Of a stretch of DNA of 15,555 bases, positions 13,918 to 15,555 are shown in pieces. Position 1 is the first letter of the stretch. Each line of letters starts with the position of its first letter. A program made the position numbers and the translations under genes. Under the pieces are notes generated by a model, which was given only the letters and a program-made list of their open reading frames with translations, did no database searches and was not told the DNA's origin. Source of the stretch: Spirochaetota bacterium (GTDB lineage Bacteria > Spirochaetota > Leptospiria > Turneriellales > Turneriellaceae); contig JAKQXK010000122.1 in assembly GCA_029561505.1 (NCBI GenBank), forward strand, positions 1 to 15,555. The letters run 5' to 3'.

Positions 13918-14331
13918 TTACTTTGCAGCAATTTCGATCTTGCGCGGTTTTGCTTCTTCTGCTTTTGGCAAGGTGACAGTCAAGATACCGTCTTTGACAA
14001 CGGCTTCGATCTTGTCAGTCGCCAAAGCGTGGCGAAATGTGAATGAACGCTCGAATCGGCCAGTTGCGCGCTCTTCGCGGGCATATTCGGCTTCGACACG
14101 TTTGTGCTCGCCGCTGATCGTGAGTTTGCGACCCTCGAGTTCGATAGCGATATCGTCTTTCGCCAGGCCCGGTACACGCGCCTGAATGACGTATGCATCG
14201 TCGTTTTCAGCGATGTTAACAGGGGGAAAGTGGCCGCTCACGCCGTCGCCAAGGCCCCGGCGGAAAAGGCGGTCAAATTCGTTCTGCACCTCTGCGAGGT
14301 CGTTCCATAGTGTATTTGTTCTTACTAACAT
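13918..14331 (-). CDS. Small heat-shock protein, Hsp20 family (first gene)
   Basis: Alpha-crystallin-domain chaperone of 137 aa that keeps unfolding proteins soluble. It begins MLVRTNTLWNDLAEVQNEF with the usual N-terminal arm, then FPPVNIAENDDAYVIQARVPG, IAIELEGRKLTISGEHK, RFERSFTFRHALATD, and the signature DGILTVTLPK. KIEIAAK at the end holds the I-x-I motif. The start is fixed by AGGAGG at 14341-14336, 4 bases before ATG 14331; the frame is open to 14472 but that part is upstream leader. Transcription is from the promoter at 14438-14410, controlled by the overlapping CIRCE. It is the first gene of a two-gene heat-shock operon. Confidence 0.96.
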   Translation of the reverse strand: MLVRTNTLWNDLAEVQNEFDRLFRRGLGDGVSGHFPPVNIAENDDAYVIQARVPGLAKDDIAIELEGRKLTISGEHKRVEAEYAREERATGRFERSFTFRHALATDKIEAVVKDGILTVTLPKAEEAKPRKIEIAAK

Positions 14332-14384
14332 AATCCCTCCTGGGTTGTTGTCTTGCGCTTTATGGCGCTGTGTTGTTTTGACTG

Positions 14385-14411
14385 ATAGCACTCTATCAAT
14401 CACAGTGCTAA
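14385..14411 (-). promoter_or_regulatory. CIRCE operator (HrcA-binding site)
   Basis: On the minus strand TTAGCACTG-N9-GAGTGCTAT matches the consensus TTAGCACTC-N9-GAGTGCTAA at 16 of 18 positions with the exact 9-base spacer. It overlaps the last bases of the -10 box and the probable start point, the usual place for HrcA repression. It predicts heat induction of both Hsp20 genes. The hrcA gene itself is not in this window. Confidence 0.93.
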
Positions 14412-14438
14412 TATAACCATGAGGATTTAGATCGGCAA
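14410..14438 (-). promoter_or_regulatory. Sigma70-like promoter of the Hsp20 operon
   Basis: TTGCCG (14438-14433, 4 of 6 bases of TTGACA), a 17-base spacer and TATATT (14415-14410, 5 of 6 bases of TATAAT). The predicted start near 14403 falls in the CIRCE, leaving a leader of about 72 bases before the ATG at 14331. Confidence 0.8.
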
Positions 14439-14687
14439 AATTTTTTAGCCGCAGCGGCGAAATTGGCGGCATTGTTTTTCCATAGCTATTGCCGTAGACA
14501 CAGAATTATGTCTCTTCAATTCATGCTAAATCACAGCTATGGATTTTCACAGCTTGAAGCATGCAGGCTTTGTGGCCTGCCGATTTATTAACCAACTAAA
14601 TCCTCTTTTGGGTTATCCGGGCCGCCATTCGGCTTGACGGGGCCATGACAATACCGGGCGATCGGTTTCCCTAGTTAAGGAAACCTC
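14439..14687. other. Intergenic region upstream of the DUF1295 gene
   Basis: About 250 bases without a credible gene. A 9-bp inverted repeat TCCATAGCT/AGCTATGGA (14479-14487/14535-14543) encloses a 5-bp hairpin AGACA/TGTCT (14496-14500/14509-14513). Next is a 6-bp hairpin GCAGGC/GCCTGC (14563-14568/14575-14580). A TTGACG near 14634-14639 on the plus strand could be a -35, but no good -10 follows at the right distance. The AAGGA ribosome-binding site lies at 14677-14681. Confidence 0.4.
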
Positions 14688-15555
14688 ATGAAAAAAGACG
14701 ACTTCACCGCAATCATCGCGATTCTCATCGCCATCGCAATCGGCGCAGGGCTCGCCTGGGCCGGCGCACAGCACGGCTGGGTGCTGCGCGAGTTTCCCGT
14801 GATGTACTGGGCGGTAGCTGCGGCGTTCGGTATACAGTGGCTCGTCTTTATACCCGCCTTCATCTTTAAGACCGAAAAATTCTACGACCTTACGGGCAGC
14901 CTCACCTACCTCAGCATCACGCTCGGGGCGATTGCGCTCAACCCGCACAGCGACCTGCGCTCAAAGCTGATCGCGAGCTTCATCTGTATTTGGGCGATTC
15001 GACTCGGTAGTTTTCTGTTTCTGCGCATTGTACGCGCGGGCGAAGACACGCGCTTCGCGAATGTGCGCGGCCGCTTCTGGCGGTTTCTTATGGCCTGGAC
15101 GCTGCAGGGTCTTTGGGTCACGTTTTCGCTCGCTGCGGGTCTGACGGCGATGACTTCGCGACCTGTCGCGATGGATGTCTTTGCATATGCAGGTGCCGCT
15201 CTCTGGTTAGCAGGATTCACCATCGAAGCTCTGGCTGACCACCAGAAGAATGTCTTTCGCCGTGACGCCGCGAATAAGGGCCGCTTTATTTCGACGGGGC
15301 TCTGGTCATGGTCACGCCACCCGAACTATTTCGGAGAAATCGTGTTATGGTTCGGCATTGCGGTCATGGCATTTCCCGTATTACAGGGCTGGCAATATGC
15401 AACACTCGTTTCGCCTTTCTTTGTGACTCTGCTCTTGACCAAAATCAGTGGCATACCGCTGCTCGAAGAAGCCGCTGACAAGAAATGGGGCGGCCAGGCA
15501 GATTACGAAGCGTACAAGAAGCGCACGTCGTCGCTGGTTCTGCTTCCACCCAAGT
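14688..15555 (+). CDS. DUF1295 / steroid 5-alpha-reductase-like membrane enzyme (cut by right edge)
   Basis: Multi-pass membrane protein of the DUF1295 family, related to steroid 5-alpha reductases and isoprenylcysteine-type methyltransferases. 289 residues are in the window and the frame is open at the edge, probably close to its end. It starts MKKDDFTAIIAILIAIAIG (TM1), with further hydrophobic spans at VMYWAVAAAFGIQWLVFIP, LTYLSITLGAIAL, LIASFICIWAIRLGSFLFL and others. The family signature is GLWSWSRHPNYFGEIVLW with His211, followed by the C-terminal LLEEAADKKWG...YEAYKKRTS, which in this family lies near the cofactor site. Likely an NADPH-dependent reductase of a lipid; the substrate is unknown. 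ATG 14688 has AAGGA 6 bases upstream. It is divergent from the Hsp20 operon. Confidence 0.88.
   Translation, partial: MKKDDFTAIIAILIAIAIGAGLAWAGAQHGWVLREFPVMYWAVAAAFGIQWLVFIPAFIFKTEKFYDLTGSLTYLSITLGAIALNPHSDLRSKLIASFICIWAIRLGSFLFLRIVRAGEDTRFANVRGRFWRFLMAWTLQGLWVTFSLAAGLTAMTSRPVAMDVFAYAGAALWLAGFTIEALADHQKNVFRRDAANKGRFISTGLWSWSRHPNYFGEIVLWFGIAVMAFPVLQGWQYATLVSPFFVTLLLTKISGIPLLEEAADKKWGGQADYEAYKKRTSSLVLLPPK

Noticed and set aside
13905..13931. TTG start for the second Hsp20 gene
   Set aside because: It would overlap the first gene's stop and skip the AGGAGG that sits just before ATG 13904.
14332..14472. An extended start for the first Hsp20 gene
   Set aside because: The extra 47 residues would be encoded by the promoter/CIRCE leader; the ideal ribosome-binding site fixes ATG 14331.
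1..15555. Mobile elements or CRISPR arrays
   Set aside because: No transposase, integrase or phage-like protein is present, and no regularly spaced direct repeats were found by eye.

Overview
The window looks like chromosomal DNA of a spirochaete of the order Leptospirales, at roughly 53-54% GC by eye. That is too high for Leptospira itself and fits a Turneriella- or Leptonema-like genome. This placement is inference from base composition, the many exported and lipoprotein genes without relatives I can name, the spirochaete-style lipoboxes and a CIRCE-controlled small heat-shock operon. A database search would be needed to confirm it. I see no transposase, integrase, phage gene, tRNA, rRNA or CRISPR array, so this is ordinary core/accessory chromosome.

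Layout. 1-2475 (all minus strand): the N-terminal part of an MFS transporter with a long basic N-terminal tail, an unrecognised lipoprotein, and an acyl-CoA dehydrogenase whose rho-independent terminator lies on top of the lipoprotein start. 2476-2681 is a divergent promoter region. 2682-3959 (plus) is a secreted TPR-like protein that converges with, and overlaps by 52 bp, a tight four-gene minus-strand operon at 3908-7006: membrane protein, CheW, RibD, family-2 glycosyltransferase. 7123-8737 (plus) holds a small secreted protein overlapped by a SurA/PrsA-like lipoprotein. 8738-8880 is a strongly base-paired intergenic element between convergent genes. 8876-9831 (minus) is rplM-rpsI. 9832-10095 is a divergent control region with competing hairpins. 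10096-12817 (plus) holds a voltage-gated K+ channel with a C-terminal zinc ribbon, an unknown zinc-ribbon plus tail-TM protein, and an outer-membrane beta-barrel-like protein. A perfect 16-bp hairpin at 12816-12854 contains the stop codons of that gene and of the convergent lipoprotein (12846-13418). 13515-14331 is a pair of Hsp20 genes with strong ribosome-binding sites, a sigma70-like promoter overlapping a CIRCE operator, and a classic terminator. 14688 to the right edge is a DUF1295/steroid-5-alpha-reductase-like membrane enzyme, cut by the window.

How they fit together. Most loci are unrelated neighbours. Genuine units are rplM-rpsI (co-transcribed ribosomal proteins), the two Hsp20 genes (heat-shock response under HrcA) and the translationally coupled membrane protein-cheW-ribD-GT2 operon, whose mixed content is unexplained. 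The most unusual signals are non-coding: a branched, long-stem structure at 8741-8847, hairpins that contain stop codons of convergent genes, and a terminator overlapping a start codon. I do not see clear evidence for a wholly new multi-gene system.
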